Assembly: GCF_035658495.1 (NCBI RefSeq)
Contig: NZ_CP141944.1
Coordinates: 2,134,001 to 2,198,000 of the forward strand
Origin: Novosphingobium sp. RL4
Lineage (GTDB): Bacteria; Pseudomonadota; Alphaproteobacteria; Sphingomonadales; Sphingomonadaceae
Reading direction: 5' to 3'
Length of the DNA stretch: 64,000 nt
Shown: piece by piece, positions 52,299-60,398 of the stretch
Position numbering within the stretch: position 1 is the stretch's first letter
Layout of the letters: every line of letters begins with the position of its first letter
Program-made: the position numbers and the translations under genes
The notes under the pieces: generated by a model
The model's database searches: none
Told to the model about the DNA's origin: nothing
The model's input: only the letters and a program-made list of their open reading frames with translations

Positions 52299-52931
52299 TT
52301 AGCTCGGGAACTGCTCCGCGACCAGCTTGGCGAAAGCATCGGCGCGGTGGCTGATCTCGTGCTTCTTTTCAGGCGCGATTTCGGCAAAGGTCTGGTCGAG
52401 GCCGTCCGGCACGAAACAGGGGTCGTAGCCGAAACCCAACTTTCCGCGCGGAGGCCACGTGAAAGTCCCGTTGGAGCGGCCTTCGTAGACCGCTTCATCG
52501 CCGTTCGGCCAAGCGATCGCGAGGACGCAGGAGAACCAGCACGAACGGTCGGCTTCAGGGCCCTGTTCGCAAAGGAGGCCTTCAACCTTGCCCATCGCCA
52601 TGAACCAGTCCCGGCCGGGTTCGCCCTCGAACCACTGCCGTTCGGCCCAGTCGGCGGTGTAGACGCCGGGCTTTCCGCCCAGCGCCGTTACCGACATGCC
52701 GCTATCGTCAGCCAGCGCAGGAAGCTGCGCGGCTTTCGCGGCGGCATGGGCCTTGAGCAGTGCGTTCTCGACGAACGTCGTGCCGGTCTCCTCGGGCTCG
52801 GGCAGGCCGAGTTCCCCGGCGGAAACGCACTCGATCCCGTAAGGGGCGAGCAGGGCGCCGATTTCCCTCAGCTTGCCCGCATTGTGCGTGGCAATGACGA
52901 GGCGTTCGCCCTGGAGACGGCGATTGCTCAA
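52299..52931 (-). CDS. rdgB: XTP/dITP pyrophosphatase (Ham1/RdgB)
   Basis: The product has 210 residues. The phosphate-binding motif [51 protein letters not shown] and FGYDPCFVP with [23 protein letters not shown] are standard. It hydrolyses non-canonical purine nucleoside triphosphates, keeping them out of DNA. It overlaps rph by 4 bases and is 10 bases before hemW. Confidence 0.95.
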   Translation of the reverse strand: MSNRRLQGERLVIATHNAGKLREIGALLAPYGIECVSAGELGLPEPEETGTTFVENALLKAHAAAKAAQLPALADDSGMSVTALGGKPGVYTADWAERQWFEGEPGRDWFMAMGKVEGLLCEQGPEADRSCWFSCVLAIAWPNGDEAVYEGRSNGTFTWPPRGKLGFGYDPCFVPDGLDQTFAEIAPEKKHEISHRADAFAKLVAEQFPS

Positions 52932-53644
52932 CGGCCGACTGCCTTGGCCTGGGCGGCGAAGATCTGGTCGCAGCCGATGCGGGCGAGGCGAAGCAGGCGC
53001 AGGAGGCCTTCCTCGTCATAAGTCGCGCCTTCGGCAGTGGCCTGTGCCTCGGCGATCTTGCCGCCCTCGATCAGCACGAAGTTGGCGTCGGCATCGGCGG
53101 CGCTGTCCTCGATATAGTCGAGATCGAGCACCGGGGTGCCGTTGCAGATGCCGCAGGAAATGGCGGCAACACGGGCCTGGATCGGGTCTTCCTTGATCTT
53201 GCCGTCCGCCATCAGCTTGTCGACGGCAAGACGCAGCGCAACCCACGCGCCCGAGATCGAGGCGGTGCGGGTGCCACCGTCCGCCTGAAGCACGTCGCAG
53301 TCGAGCACGATCTGGCGTTCGCCGAGCTTCTTCATGTCGACCACGGCGCGAAGGCTGCGGCCGATGAGGCGCTGGATTTCCTGCGTGCGGCCGGACTGCT
53401 TGCCCTTGGCCGCTTCGCGGCTACCGCGGGTATGCGTTGCGCGGGGCAGCATCGAATATTCGGCCGTTACCCAGCCTTCGCCCTTGCCGCGAAGGAACGG
53501 CGGCACCTTCTCTTCGACGGAGGCGGTGACGAGGACGCGGGTATCACCGAAGGAAATCAGCACCGAACCTTCGGCGTGCTTGGTGAAACCGGTCTGGATA
53601 TCGATGGTGCGCATCTCGTCGGGCGTACGGCCGGAAGGTCGCAT
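52928..53644 (-). CDS. rph: Ribonuclease PH
   Basis: The product has 238 residues. The exoribonuclease removes nucleotides from tRNA 3' ends using phosphate. Motifs: [76 protein letters not shown], and [20 protein letters not shown]. It leads the rph-rdgB-hemW-xerC operon and is divergent from hrcA across 220 bases carrying the tandem repeats. Confidence 0.95.
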   Translation of the reverse strand: MRPSGRTPDEMRTIDIQTGFTKHAEGSVLISFGDTRVLVTASVEEKVPPFLRGKGEGWVTAEYSMLPRATHTRGSREAAKGKQSGRTQEIQRLIGRSLRAVVDMKKLGERQIVLDCDVLQADGGTRTASISGAWVALRLAVDKLMADGKIKEDPIQARVAAISCGICNGTPVLDLDYIEDSAADADANFVLIEGGKIAEAQATAEGATYDEEGLLRLLRLARIGCDQIFAAQAKAVGR

Positions 53645-53694
53645 GGAGGTTCCTTTGGTCTAGTTCGGATCGTCGATTACCCGCGCCCCCTAGA

Positions 53695-53814
53695 GCATTT
53701 TCAAGTCAGGTGGAAACACCTGACGGTTCGGAAAATGCGACAAACGGTAAACTTGCATTTTCAAGTCAGGTGGAAACACCTGACGGCTCGGAAAATGCGA
53801 CAATCGGGAAACAG
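53695..53814. repeat. Two tandem 60-base palindromic repeats
   Basis: Copy 1 (53695-53754) and copy 2 (53755-53814) are nearly identical. Each contains a nested palindrome: outer arms GCATTTTC/GAAAATGC (8 bp) around an inner GTCAGGTG-GAAA-CACCTGAC hairpin (8 bp). The difference inside the palindrome is one base (GGTTCG to GGCTCG). This looks like a REP-type element, duplicated in tandem, between the divergent rph and hrcA genes. Confidence 0.85.
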
Positions 53815-53827
53815 GCTGCGCATTGTG

Positions 53828-53855
53828 CTTGAGGCTGCAATCCCAATCCCTAGAT
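53828..53855 (+). promoter_or_regulatory. hrcA: RpoH-type promoter of hrcA-grpE
   Basis: CTTGAG (53828-53833), a 14-base spacer and CCCTAGAT (53848-53855) fit the heat-shock sigma-32 pattern CTTGAA-N13-15-CCCATnT. The hrcA ATG is 10 bases past the -10, so the leader would be only a few bases. No CIRCE element is visible. Confidence 0.5.
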
Positions 53856-53864
53856 TGAAGGTAC

Positions 53865-54908
53865 ATGCCGACGACGCCCATCAATGAACTGACCGCCCGC
53901 GCGCGGGAGATTTTCCGCCTAGTCGTGGAGGGCTATCTGGCGACCGGAACCCCGGTCGGATCCAAGGTATTGGCGGGGCCGGGCGGGGTGCAGTTGTCTT
54001 CGGCGTCGATCCGCTCGGTTCTGGCAGACCTCGAATCGCTTGGACTTCTGGCCGCGCCGCACACCAGCGCCGGACGCCTGCCGACCGAGGCCGGGCTTCG
54101 GTTGTTCGTGGACGGCATCATGCAGGTGGCCGAGCCCACCGCCGAGGAACGCATGGCGATCGAGAGCCGAATCGCCGCACCCGGCCCGATCGAGGCCGCG
54201 CTCGAAGCGACCAGTTCCCTGTTGTCGAACCTTACTTCCGGAGCTGGCGTCGTGATGGTGCCGCGCCGCGAGCCGCGCCTGATGCACTTGCAACTCGTTC
54301 CGCTGGCTGCGGGGCGAGCGCTGGCAGTGCTGGTGGGAGAAGATGGCGCTGTAGAGAACCGCATCGTCGAATTTCCCGCGATATTGCCGCCGGGCGCTTT
54401 GGAGGAAGCTTCGAACTACATTTCGTCGCACCTCGCTGGCCGTACGCTGAGCGAGGCCGCAAGGGCGATGCGCGCCGATATCGCCACCGGCAAATCCGCC
54501 CTGGATTCGGCGAGCCGCGATCTCGTGGAGCGGGGGCTTGCGGTGTGGAGCGAGGATGCCATGGCGCGCCCGGTGCTGATCGTGCGCGGACAGGCCAACC
54601 TTCTCGACGAGACCGCGCTGGTCGATCTCGAACGGGTGCGTTCGTTGCTTGACGATCTCGAGAACAAGCAATCCGTGGCCGAACTCCTCGACCTTGCCCG
54701 CGAAGCCGAATCGACCCGTATCTTCATCGGTTCCGAGAACCGTCTTTTCGCTCTGTCGGGCTCGTCCGTGATCGCCTCGCCTTATCGCGACCGCGAAGGC
54801 CGCGTGGTGGGCGTCGTGGGGGTAATCGGGCCGACTCGGTTGAATTATGCGCGCGTCGTCCCCATGGTGGACTTCACCGCCCAGAGCCTGGGCAAGCTCA
54901 TCGGATAG
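53865..54908 (+). CDS. hrcA: Heat-inducible transcription repressor HrcA
   Basis: The product has 347 residues. The N-terminal winged helix (ELTARAREIFRLVVEGYLATGTPVGSKVLAG, SSASIRSVLADLESLGLLAAPHTSAGRLPTEAGLRLFVD) and the C-terminal domain (GSENRLFALSGSSVIASPYRDREGRVVGVVGVIGPTRLNYARVVPMVDFTA) are typical. HrcA binds CIRCE operators upstream of groESL and, in some genera, dnaK; the operator is not seen in this window. It is 16 bases ahead of grpE. Confidence 0.95.
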   Translation: MPTTPINELTARAREIFRLVVEGYLATGTPVGSKVLAGPGGVQLSSASIRSVLADLESLGLLAAPHTSAGRLPTEAGLRLFVDGIMQVAEPTAEERMAIESRIAAPGPIEAALEATSSLLSNLTSGAGVVMVPRREPRLMHLQLVPLAAGRALAVLVGEDGAVENRIVEFPAILPPGALEEASNYISSHLAGRTLSEAARAMRADIATGKSALDSASRDLVERGLAVWSEDAMARPVLIVRGQANLLDETALVDLERVRSLLDDLENKQSVAELLDLAREAESTRIFIGSENRLFALSGSSVIASPYRDREGRVVGVVGVIGPTRLNYARVVPMVDFTAQSLGKLIG

Positions 54909-54924
54909 TTGGAACAACAGAATA

Positions 54925-55500
54925 ATGACTGACGACAAGACCCAGCCGCCAGAGGGTCAAACTGTAGATCCCGCGATCGCGGAAGAACTGAAGGGCGTGC
55001 CCGAAGACATGATCGACAGTGGTAAGGACAGCGGTGAAATCGCGAAGCTTCGCGAGGAAATCGAAGTCGCCAAGCAGGACGCGCTCTATGCGCGCGCCGA
55101 GACACAGAACGTGCGTCGCCGTCTCGAAAAGGACATTGCGGACACGCGCGCCTATGCGGCGACCGGTTTTGCCCGCGATATCCTTTCGGTTGCGGACAAT
55201 CTGACGCGGGCGCTCTCGGCGATCCCCGCCGAACTGCGCGAGGACGAGAAGCTGAAGAGCCTGGTCGCCGGTATCGAGGCCACTGGCCGTGAGATCGAAA
55301 AGGCGTTCACGAACCACGGCATCAGCCGCATCGCGGCGATGGGCCTGCCGCTAGACCCCAACCAGCATCAGGCGATGATCGAGATTCCCTCGGCCGACGC
55401 GGAACCCGGCACTGTCGTGCAGGAGCTCCAGGCGGGCTACATGATCAAGGATCGCCTCCTGCGCCCGGCCATGGTCGCCGTCGCAAAGAAGCCTGACTGA
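54925..55500 (+). CDS. grpE: GrpE nucleotide exchange factor
   Basis: The product has 191 residues. An acidic, Pro/Gln-rich N-terminus is followed by the long helix (EIAKLREEIEVAKQDALYARAETQNVRRRLEKDIADTRAYAATGFARDILSVADNL) and the beta domain (GISRIAAMGLPLDPNQHQAMIEIPSADAEPGTVVQELQAGYMIKDRLLRPAMVAVAK). It releases ADP from DnaK. It follows hrcA and shares its heat-shock promoter. Confidence 0.96.
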   Translation: MTDDKTQPPEGQTVDPAIAEELKGVPEDMIDSGKDSGEIAKLREEIEVAKQDALYARAETQNVRRRLEKDIADTRAYAATGFARDILSVADNLTRALSAIPAELREDEKLKSLVAGIEATGREIEKAFTNHGISRIAAMGLPLDPNQHQAMIEIPSADAEPGTVVQELQAGYMIKDRLLRPAMVAVAKKPD

Positions 55501-55641
55501 TCCTTTCGCGCCCCGCCTGCCGTCAAGTCCCGCAGGGACGAACGGGGGCGGGGCGTCGATGTTTGACGGGGCGACATGGAACCCGTCCGCGCCGGAGCCG
55601 TTGAGCAGGTAGACAAACCTGACTTTCAGCGGAGAGATTCC

Positions 55642-55899
55642 ATGCGCAAGCTCATACTTCCCATCCTCGCCGCCGGGGCATTCAGCATCGCCGGTTGCGC
55701 CAGCAACTACGCGGGCGAAGGCGCCCTTGCCGGTGGCGCTCTCGGCGCGGGTGTCGGTGCCATTACCGGCGGCGACGTTGGCACCGGCGCGGCCATCGGT
55801 GCAGCGGCAGGCGCTGTTGCGGGCTCGACAGCAAAGAAGCACGACGGTTGCTACCGCTACGACCGCCGCGGGAACCGTTATTGGGACCGCGATTGCTGA
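55642..55899 (+). CDS. Small glycine-zipper lipoprotein
   Basis: The product has 85 residues. A lipoprotein signal ends in SIAGC (Cys19), then a glycine-zipper run (GEGALAGGALGAGVGAITGGDVGTGAAIGAAAGAVAGS), then KKHDGCYRYDRRGNRYWDRDC with two cysteines. It resembles the OsmB/17-kDa surface-antigen type glycine-zipper proteins. GGAGAG lies 5 bases before the ATG. It is probably a small outer-membrane protein of unknown role. Confidence 0.75.
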   Translation: MRKLILPILAAGAFSIAGCASNYAGEGALAGGALGAGVGAITGGDVGTGAAIGAAAGAVAGSTAKKHDGCYRYDRRGNRYWDRDC

Positions 55900-55913
55900 A
55901 AACTTCGGGTCAT

Positions 55914-55959
55914 CCAACGAAAAGAGCGCGCGGAACGTTCCGCGCGCTCTTTTCGTTGG
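55914..55959. terminator. 46-base perfect palindrome serving as a bidirectional terminator
   Basis: Bases 55914-55936 and 55937-55959 are exact reverse complements with no spacer: CCAACGAAAAGAGCGCGCGG (then AAC) and its mirror. The stem contains a GC core flanked by A4/T4 runs, so each strand ends in UUUU after the core. It lies between the convergent lipoprotein and vgr-related genes. Confidence 0.85.
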
Positions 55960-55978
55960 CACACTTTTGGTTTCGGGC

Positions 55979-56425
55979 TCAGGCAGAAAACGGAAGAATT
56001 CCGCGATAGCTGGCCAGTGGCGGCGCGCCCGGAATTTGCCAGCCTCGTTCGAGCATGAAGACATGGCGCACGATTTCCGCCTGCTGTTCGATCCCGTACC
56101 TGGCGAGCGTCCAGCCCGGTCGCAGCGCATAATCGTAGCGGCAGAAGGGGTGGCGCATCAGTGGAAGATACCATCGACCTCGTTGTTGCGCCTGCCAGAC
56201 ATGCGTGATTTCGTGAATGAAGAGGCCCTGCATCCCAATCGGCGCGTCTGAAAAATCATCGCGATAGAGGTCCGAGGCGCCGGCGAAATGGATATGGCCG
56301 CAAGGCGCCATCGCCACATTGGCGGGCTGGAAAGGAAACCACCGCCTGCGCCGGATGCGCACGGGCCTGCAGTCCACCGCTTCTCCGAATATCGAGCGCA
56401 CTAGCGCCGTTTCGCCGGCGGTCAG
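55979..56425 (-). CDS. Vgr-related protein with HEITH metal motif
   Basis: About 140-148 residues. The HEITHVWQ motif (zincin-like HExxH variant) sits in GMQGLFIHEITHVWQAQQRGRWYLPLMRHPFCRYDY, with a Glu in IEQQAEIVRH as possible third ligand. The family is usually labelled vgr-related in sphingomonads; no type VI secretion genes are nearby, and the role is unknown. No ATG, GTG or TTG lies near the family N-terminus (RKLTAGETALVRSIFG). The best-placed start is a CTG at 56425 with GGAGGAGAG 6 bases upstream; the first standard start is a GTG at 56401. Confidence 0.68.
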   Translation of the reverse strand: MTAGETALVRSIFGEAVDCRPVRIRRRRWFPFQPANVAMAPCGHIHFAGASDLYRDDFSDAPIGMQGLFIHEITHVWQAQQRGRWYLPLMRHPFCRYDYALRPGWTLARYGIEQQAEIVRHVFMLERGWQIPGAPPLASYRGILPFSA

Positions 56426-56484
56426 CTTGCGCTCTCCTCCGGGTGGGCAGGGGCTGTCCGGGAGCGCGAGTGGAAGGCCCGCGA

Positions 56485-57021
56485 TCAGTGGTTCATCCCC
56501 GGCATGTCTCCGCCTCCGGGCATGTCCCCGCCCATCGTTTCCACCCGCAAGGGCATCGACAGCTTGTCTCCATCGGAGAAGGTGAGGGTGAGTTCAGCGG
56601 TTCCGCTGGATTTCACGCTTTCGCCGATGTCGAACGCCATGACGTGAAGGCCGCCGGGTGCAAATTCGACCTGTGCACCGGGTGCGATTTCAAGCGAATC
56701 GACAGCCGCCATGCTGCCGCCGTCGGTCTTGTGCATCTGGGCGCTGCCTGCCCCCGTGACGTGTACGCCGATAAGCTTCACGGCGGCCGGACCATCGTTG
56801 CGCACAGAGAAGTAGACCGCGCCCGGGCGGCCGCTTACCACGGGAAGGACCAGGTGCCCGTCGCTTGCGCTGATGCCCGGCTTTGCCGTTGGGCCGACAG
56901 CGCCTTCAGCCGACTGTGTGGCGGTTTCCTGCGACGTTGGGGCTTCGCCCTGCTGGCAGGCGGCGAGCACGAAAAGCAGGGCGGGGGCACTGGCAAGGGT
57001 CAGCAAACGAAGCGGCTTCAC
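56485..57021 (-). CDS. PCu(A)C-type copper chaperone lipoprotein
   Basis: The product has 178 residues from the GTG at 57021. A lipoprotein signal ends in VLAAC. The PCuAC domain has the copper ligands GAGSAQMHKTDGGSMAAV and GGLHVMAFDI, matching the H(M)X10MX21HXM pattern that carries Cu(I) to cytochrome oxidase. The C-terminal tail (ETMGGDMPGGGDMPGMNH) adds methionines and His, possibly a second copper site. It lies upstream of the vgr-related gene and divergent from dnaK. Confidence 0.88.
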   Translation of the reverse strand: MKPLRLLTLASAPALLFVLAACQQGEAPTSQETATQSAEGAVGPTAKPGISASDGHLVLPVVSGRPGAVYFSVRNDGPAAVKLIGVHVTGAGSAQMHKTDGGSMAAVDSLEIAPGAQVEFAPGGLHVMAFDIGESVKSSGTAELTLTFSDGDKLSMPLRVETMGGDMPGGGDMPGMNH

Positions 57022-57095
57022 GGCAGGTTGATCCTCTCGGGCAGGCTCATGACGGGGCACTGAAAATTTCCCCGGCGTAATGCCATCGAGACAGA

Positions 57096-57123
57096 CTTGT
57101 TCCAAGCGAAACCACACCTATAT
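57096..57123 (+). promoter_or_regulatory. dnaK: RpoH-type promoter of dnaK
   Basis: CTTGTT (57096-57101), a 15-base spacer and CCTATAT (57117-57123) fit the sigma-32 consensus. The transcript would have a leader of about 95 bases before the dnaK ATG at 57227. This leader contains no CIRCE sequence. Confidence 0.6.
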
Positions 57124-57226
57124 GCCGGTGCGACGACTTGAACGTCATCGAGCCGTGCAAGCCGCCTTGCCTTATGGAGGGAGGCGATCCGCATGGTGTC
57201 ATCCACTGACGTGAGGAATGGGGATA

Positions 57227-59137
57227 ATGGCAAAAGTAATTGGTATCGACCTTGGCACCACCAACAGCTGCGTCGCCGTCATGGACGGCGGCAAGCCCAA
57301 GGTAATCGAAAATTCAGAAGGCGCCCGCACGACGCCCTCGATCGTCGCTTTCACCAAGGATGGTGAGCGCCTGATCGGGCAGCCGGCAAAGCGCCAGGCC
57401 GTGACCAACGGCGACAACACGATTTTTGCGGTAAAGCGCCTCATCGGCCGCCGCTTCGACGATCCGGTGACCAAGAAGGACACCGAGCTGGTTCCGTACC
57501 ACATCGTCAAGGGCAAGAACGGTGACGCCTGGGTCCAGGCCGGCGGCGAAGACTACAGCCCGTCGCAGATCTCGGCCTTCACTCTGCAGAAGATGAAGGA
57601 AACCGCCGAATCGTACCTCGGCGAGACCGTGACGCAGGCCGTCATCACCGTGCCCGCCTACTTCAACGACGCACAGCGCCAGGCGACCAAGGACGCCGGC
57701 CAGATCGCCGGTCTGGAAGTGCTGCGCATCATCAACGAACCGACCGCGGCTGCACTGGCCTACGGCCTCGACAAGCAGGACGGCAAGACGATCGCCGTTT
57801 ATGACCTTGGCGGAGGTACCTTCGACGTTTCGATCCTCGAAATCGGCGACGGCGTGTTCGAAGTGAAGTCGACCAACGGCGACACGTTCCTGGGCGGTGA
57901 AGACTTCGACACCAAGCTGGTTGAATGGCTGGCCGACAAGTTCAAGGCCAAGGAAGGCATGGACCTGCGCAGCGACAAGCTCGCCCTGCAGCGCCTGAAG
58001 GAAGCGGCCGAGAAGGCGAAGATCGAACTGTCGTCCACCGCGACGACCGAGGTCAACCTGCCCTTCATCACCGCACGCATGGAAGGCGGCGCCACGACCC
58101 CGCTGCATCTCGTGGAGACGATCACCCGCGCCGACCTTGAAAAGATGGTTGCGGACCTCATTCAGCGCACGCTCGAGCCCTGCAAGAAGGCTCTGGCTGA
58201 CGCCGGCGTCTCGGCCAAGGACATCGACGATGTCGTGCTGGTTGGCGGTATGACCCGCATGCCCAAGGTCCGTGAAGTCGTGAAGGACTTCTTCGGCAAG
58301 GATCCGCACACCGGCGTGAACCCTGACGAAGTCGTCGCCATGGGCGCCGCGATCCAGGCCGGCGTGCTTCAGGGCGACGTCAAGGACGTGCTGCTGCTGG
58401 ACGTGACCCCGCTGTCGCTGGGTATCGAGACGCTGGGCGGCATCATGACCAAGATGATCGACCGTAACACGACGATCCCGACCAAGAAGAGCCAGGTCTA
58501 CTCTACCGCCGAGGACAACCAGCAGGCGGTGACCATCCGCGTGTTCCAGGGCGAGCGCGAGATGGCGCAGGACAACAAGATGCTCGGCCAGTTCGACCTG
58601 GTGGGCATTCCGGCCGCGCGCCGGGGCGTGCCGCAGATCGAAGTCACTTTCGACATCGACGCGAACGGCATCGTCAACGTTTCGGCCAAGGACAAGGGCA
58701 CTGGCAAGGAGCAGCAGATCCGCATCCAGGCATCGGGCGGTCTGTCGGACAACGACATCGACCAGATGGTCAAGGATGCCGAGAAGTTTGCCGAGGAGGA
58801 CAAGAAGCGTCGCGAGGCTGCCGAGGCCAAGAACAACGCCGACAGCCTCGTCCATGCGACCGAGCAGCAGATCGTCGAACATGGCGACAAGATCGACGCC
58901 GGCCTGAAGGCGGAAGTCGAAGCGGCCATCGCCGCGACCAAGGCCGCGATCGAAGGCGGTGAGCCCGCCGAGATCACTGCCAAGTCGCAGGCTCTGACCG
59001 AAGTCGCGATGAAGATGGGTCAGGCCATCTACGAGAAGGAGCAGGCCTCTGCCGCTTCTCCGGAAGCCGCTCCGGCCGGTGGTGACGACGATGTCGTCGA
59101 CGCCGAATTCTCGGAAGTCGACGAAAACAAGGGCTGA
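57227..59137 (+). CDS. dnaK: Molecular chaperone DnaK (Hsp70)
   Basis: The product has 636 residues from the ATG at 57227, the standard DnaK length. The ATPase domain has [47 protein letters not shown] and [16 protein letters not shown]; the substrate-binding domain follows ([20 protein letters not shown]), and the lid ends in a [14 protein letters not shown] acidic tail. It folds proteins with DnaJ and GrpE. The promoter at 57096 is heat-shock type. Confidence 0.98.
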   Translation: MAKVIGIDLGTTNSCVAVMDGGKPKVIENSEGARTTPSIVAFTKDGERLIGQPAKRQAVTNGDNTIFAVKRLIGRRFDDPVTKKDTELVPYHIVKGKNGDAWVQAGGEDYSPSQISAFTLQKMKETAESYLGETVTQAVITVPAYFNDAQRQATKDAGQIAGLEVLRIINEPTAAALAYGLDKQDGKTIAVYDLGGGTFDVSILEIGDGVFEVKSTNGDTFLGGEDFDTKLVEWLADKFKAKEGMDLRSDKLALQRLKEAAEKAKIELSSTATTEVNLPFITARMEGGATTPLHLVETITRADLEKMVADLIQRTLEPCKKALADAGVSAKDIDDVVLVGGMTRMPKVREVVKDFFGKDPHTGVNPDEVVAMGAAIQAGVLQGDVKDVLLLDVTPLSLGIETLGGIMTKMIDRNTTIPTKKSQVYSTAEDNQQAVTIRVFQGEREMAQDNKMLGQFDLVGIPAARRGVPQIEVTFDIDANGIVNVSAKDKGTGKEQQIRIQASGGLSDNDIDQMVKDAEKFAEEDKKRREAAEAKNNADSLVHATEQQIVEHGDKIDAGLKAEVEAAIAATKAAIEGGEPAEITAKSQALTEVAMKMGQAIYEKEQASAASPEAAPAGGDDDVVDAEFSEVDENKG

Positions 59138-59156
59138 TCGGTCCTCATGACAAGCG

Positions 59157-59193
59157 TGGCCGCCATCGTTACCGGACGTAACGGTGGCGGCCA
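59157..59193 (+). promoter_or_regulatory. Long hairpin between dnaK and dnaJ
   Basis: TGGCCGCCA-T-CGTTAC, loop CGGAC, and GTAACG-G-TGGCGGCCA form a 16-bp stem with one T-G wobble. There is no U tail. It may lower read-through into dnaJ or protect the dnaK 3' end, explaining why DnaJ is made at lower amounts. Confidence 0.6.
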
Positions 59194-59218
59194 GGTCGCA
59201 CGCGGGGAATAACGAGAC

Positions 59219-60349
59219 GTGTCAGCTACCGAAATCGACTATTACGAACTGCTTGAAGTAGAGCGCAGCGCCGACGACAAGACTATCAAGTCGTCATATC
59301 GCCGGCTCGCGATGCGCTATCATCCCGACAAGAATCCGGGGTGCGACGATTCCGAAGCGCGCTTCAAGCAGATCAGCGAGGCATACGATTGCCTCAAGGA
59401 CCCCCAGAAGCGGGCTGCCTACGACCGTTATGGTCATGCGGCGTTCCAGCAGGGAATGGGCGGTGGCGGTCATGCCGGTGGCGCCGAGTTCGGCGACATC
59501 GGAGACATCTTCGAATCCATCTTCGGCAGTGCCTTCGGTGGCGGCGGTCGGCAGCAGGCGCGTCGCGGCGCCGATCTGCGCTATGACATGGAAGTCAGCC
59601 TCGACGAGGCGTTCCATGGCAAGCAGACCGAAATCACCATCGAAGTGTCGCAGAGCTGTGAGCCTTGCGGCGGTTCTGGCGCCGAACCGGGCACAGGCAA
59701 GCGCGCGTGCAACATGTGCGCGGGCCACGGCAAGGTTCGTGCCCAGCAGGGCTTCTTCGTGGTGGAGCGCACTTGCCCGACCTGTCACGGCCGGGGCGAA
59801 GTGATCGAGAAGCCATGCCGCTCCTGCGGCGGTGAAGGGCGCGTGGACAAGCCGCAGACCTTGCAGGTCGACATCCCGCCAGGAGTCGATTCGGGCACGC
59901 GCATTCGCTTGTCCGGCAAAGGCGAGGCCGGGCCTTTCGGCGCGCCTCCCGGAGATCTCTACATCTTCCTGCACGTCAAGCGTCACCGGGTGTTCGAGCG
60001 AGACGGAACGACACTGCTCACACGCGTACCGATCACCTTCACTACGGCAGCACTTGGTGGGTCGATCGAGATTCCGAACATCGACGGTGATCCGATCACG
60101 ATCGATATTCCCGCGGGCATCCAGTCAGGCAAGCAACTGCGCAAGCGCGGTGCAGGCATGCCGGTGCTTCAGGGGCGCGGCCGCGGCGATCTCGTCGTCG
60201 AGATCAGCGTGGAAACACCGACCAAGCTCTCCGCTCGCCAGAAGGAATTGCTGCGCGAGCTTCAGGCAACCGAAACCGGCGATGAATGCCCGCAGTCCAA
60301 GGGCTTCTTCGACCGGATCAAGGAAGCCTGGAACGATCTGACCGAATGA
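59219..60349 (+). CDS. dnaJ: Chaperone DnaJ (Hsp40)
   Basis: The product has 376 residues from a GTG at 59219. The J domain has HPD at 35-37 (RYHPDKNPG). A Gly-rich linker (GGGGHAGG) precedes four zinc-finger repeats: CEPCGGSG, CNMCAGHG, CPTCHGRG, CRSCGGEG. The C-terminal substrate-binding domain follows (PQTLQVDIPPGVDSGTRIRLSGKGEAG). It delivers unfolded proteins to DnaK. It ends at a strong hairpin. Confidence 0.97.
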   Translation: MSATEIDYYELLEVERSADDKTIKSSYRRLAMRYHPDKNPGCDDSEARFKQISEAYDCLKDPQKRAAYDRYGHAAFQQGMGGGGHAGGAEFGDIGDIFESIFGSAFGGGGRQQARRGADLRYDMEVSLDEAFHGKQTEITIEVSQSCEPCGGSGAEPGTGKRACNMCAGHGKVRAQQGFFVVERTCPTCHGRGEVIEKPCRSCGGEGRVDKPQTLQVDIPPGVDSGTRIRLSGKGEAGPFGAPPGDLYIFLHVKRHRVFERDGTTLLTRVPITFTTAALGGSIEIPNIDGDPITIDIPAGIQSGKQLRKRGAGMPVLQGRGRGDLVVEISVETPTKLSARQKELLRELQATETGDECPQSKGFFDRIKEAWNDLTE

Positions 60350-60356
60350 GGTTCAT

Positions 60357-60389
60357 ATCGTCGTCCCGGACCTCTTCCGGGACGACGAT
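60357..60389. terminator. Terminator hairpin after dnaJ
   Basis: ATCGTCGTCCCGGA, loop CCTCT and its exact complement form a 14-bp stem between the convergent dnaJ and patatin genes. A weak U tail follows on the plus strand (GTGGTT). Confidence 0.75.
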
Positions 60390-60398
60390 GTGGTTCCT

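Noticed and set aside
57314..58882. A 522-codon minus-strand frame inside dnaK
   Set aside because: It is the mirror of dnaK codons; conserved DnaK motifs are all on the plus strand.
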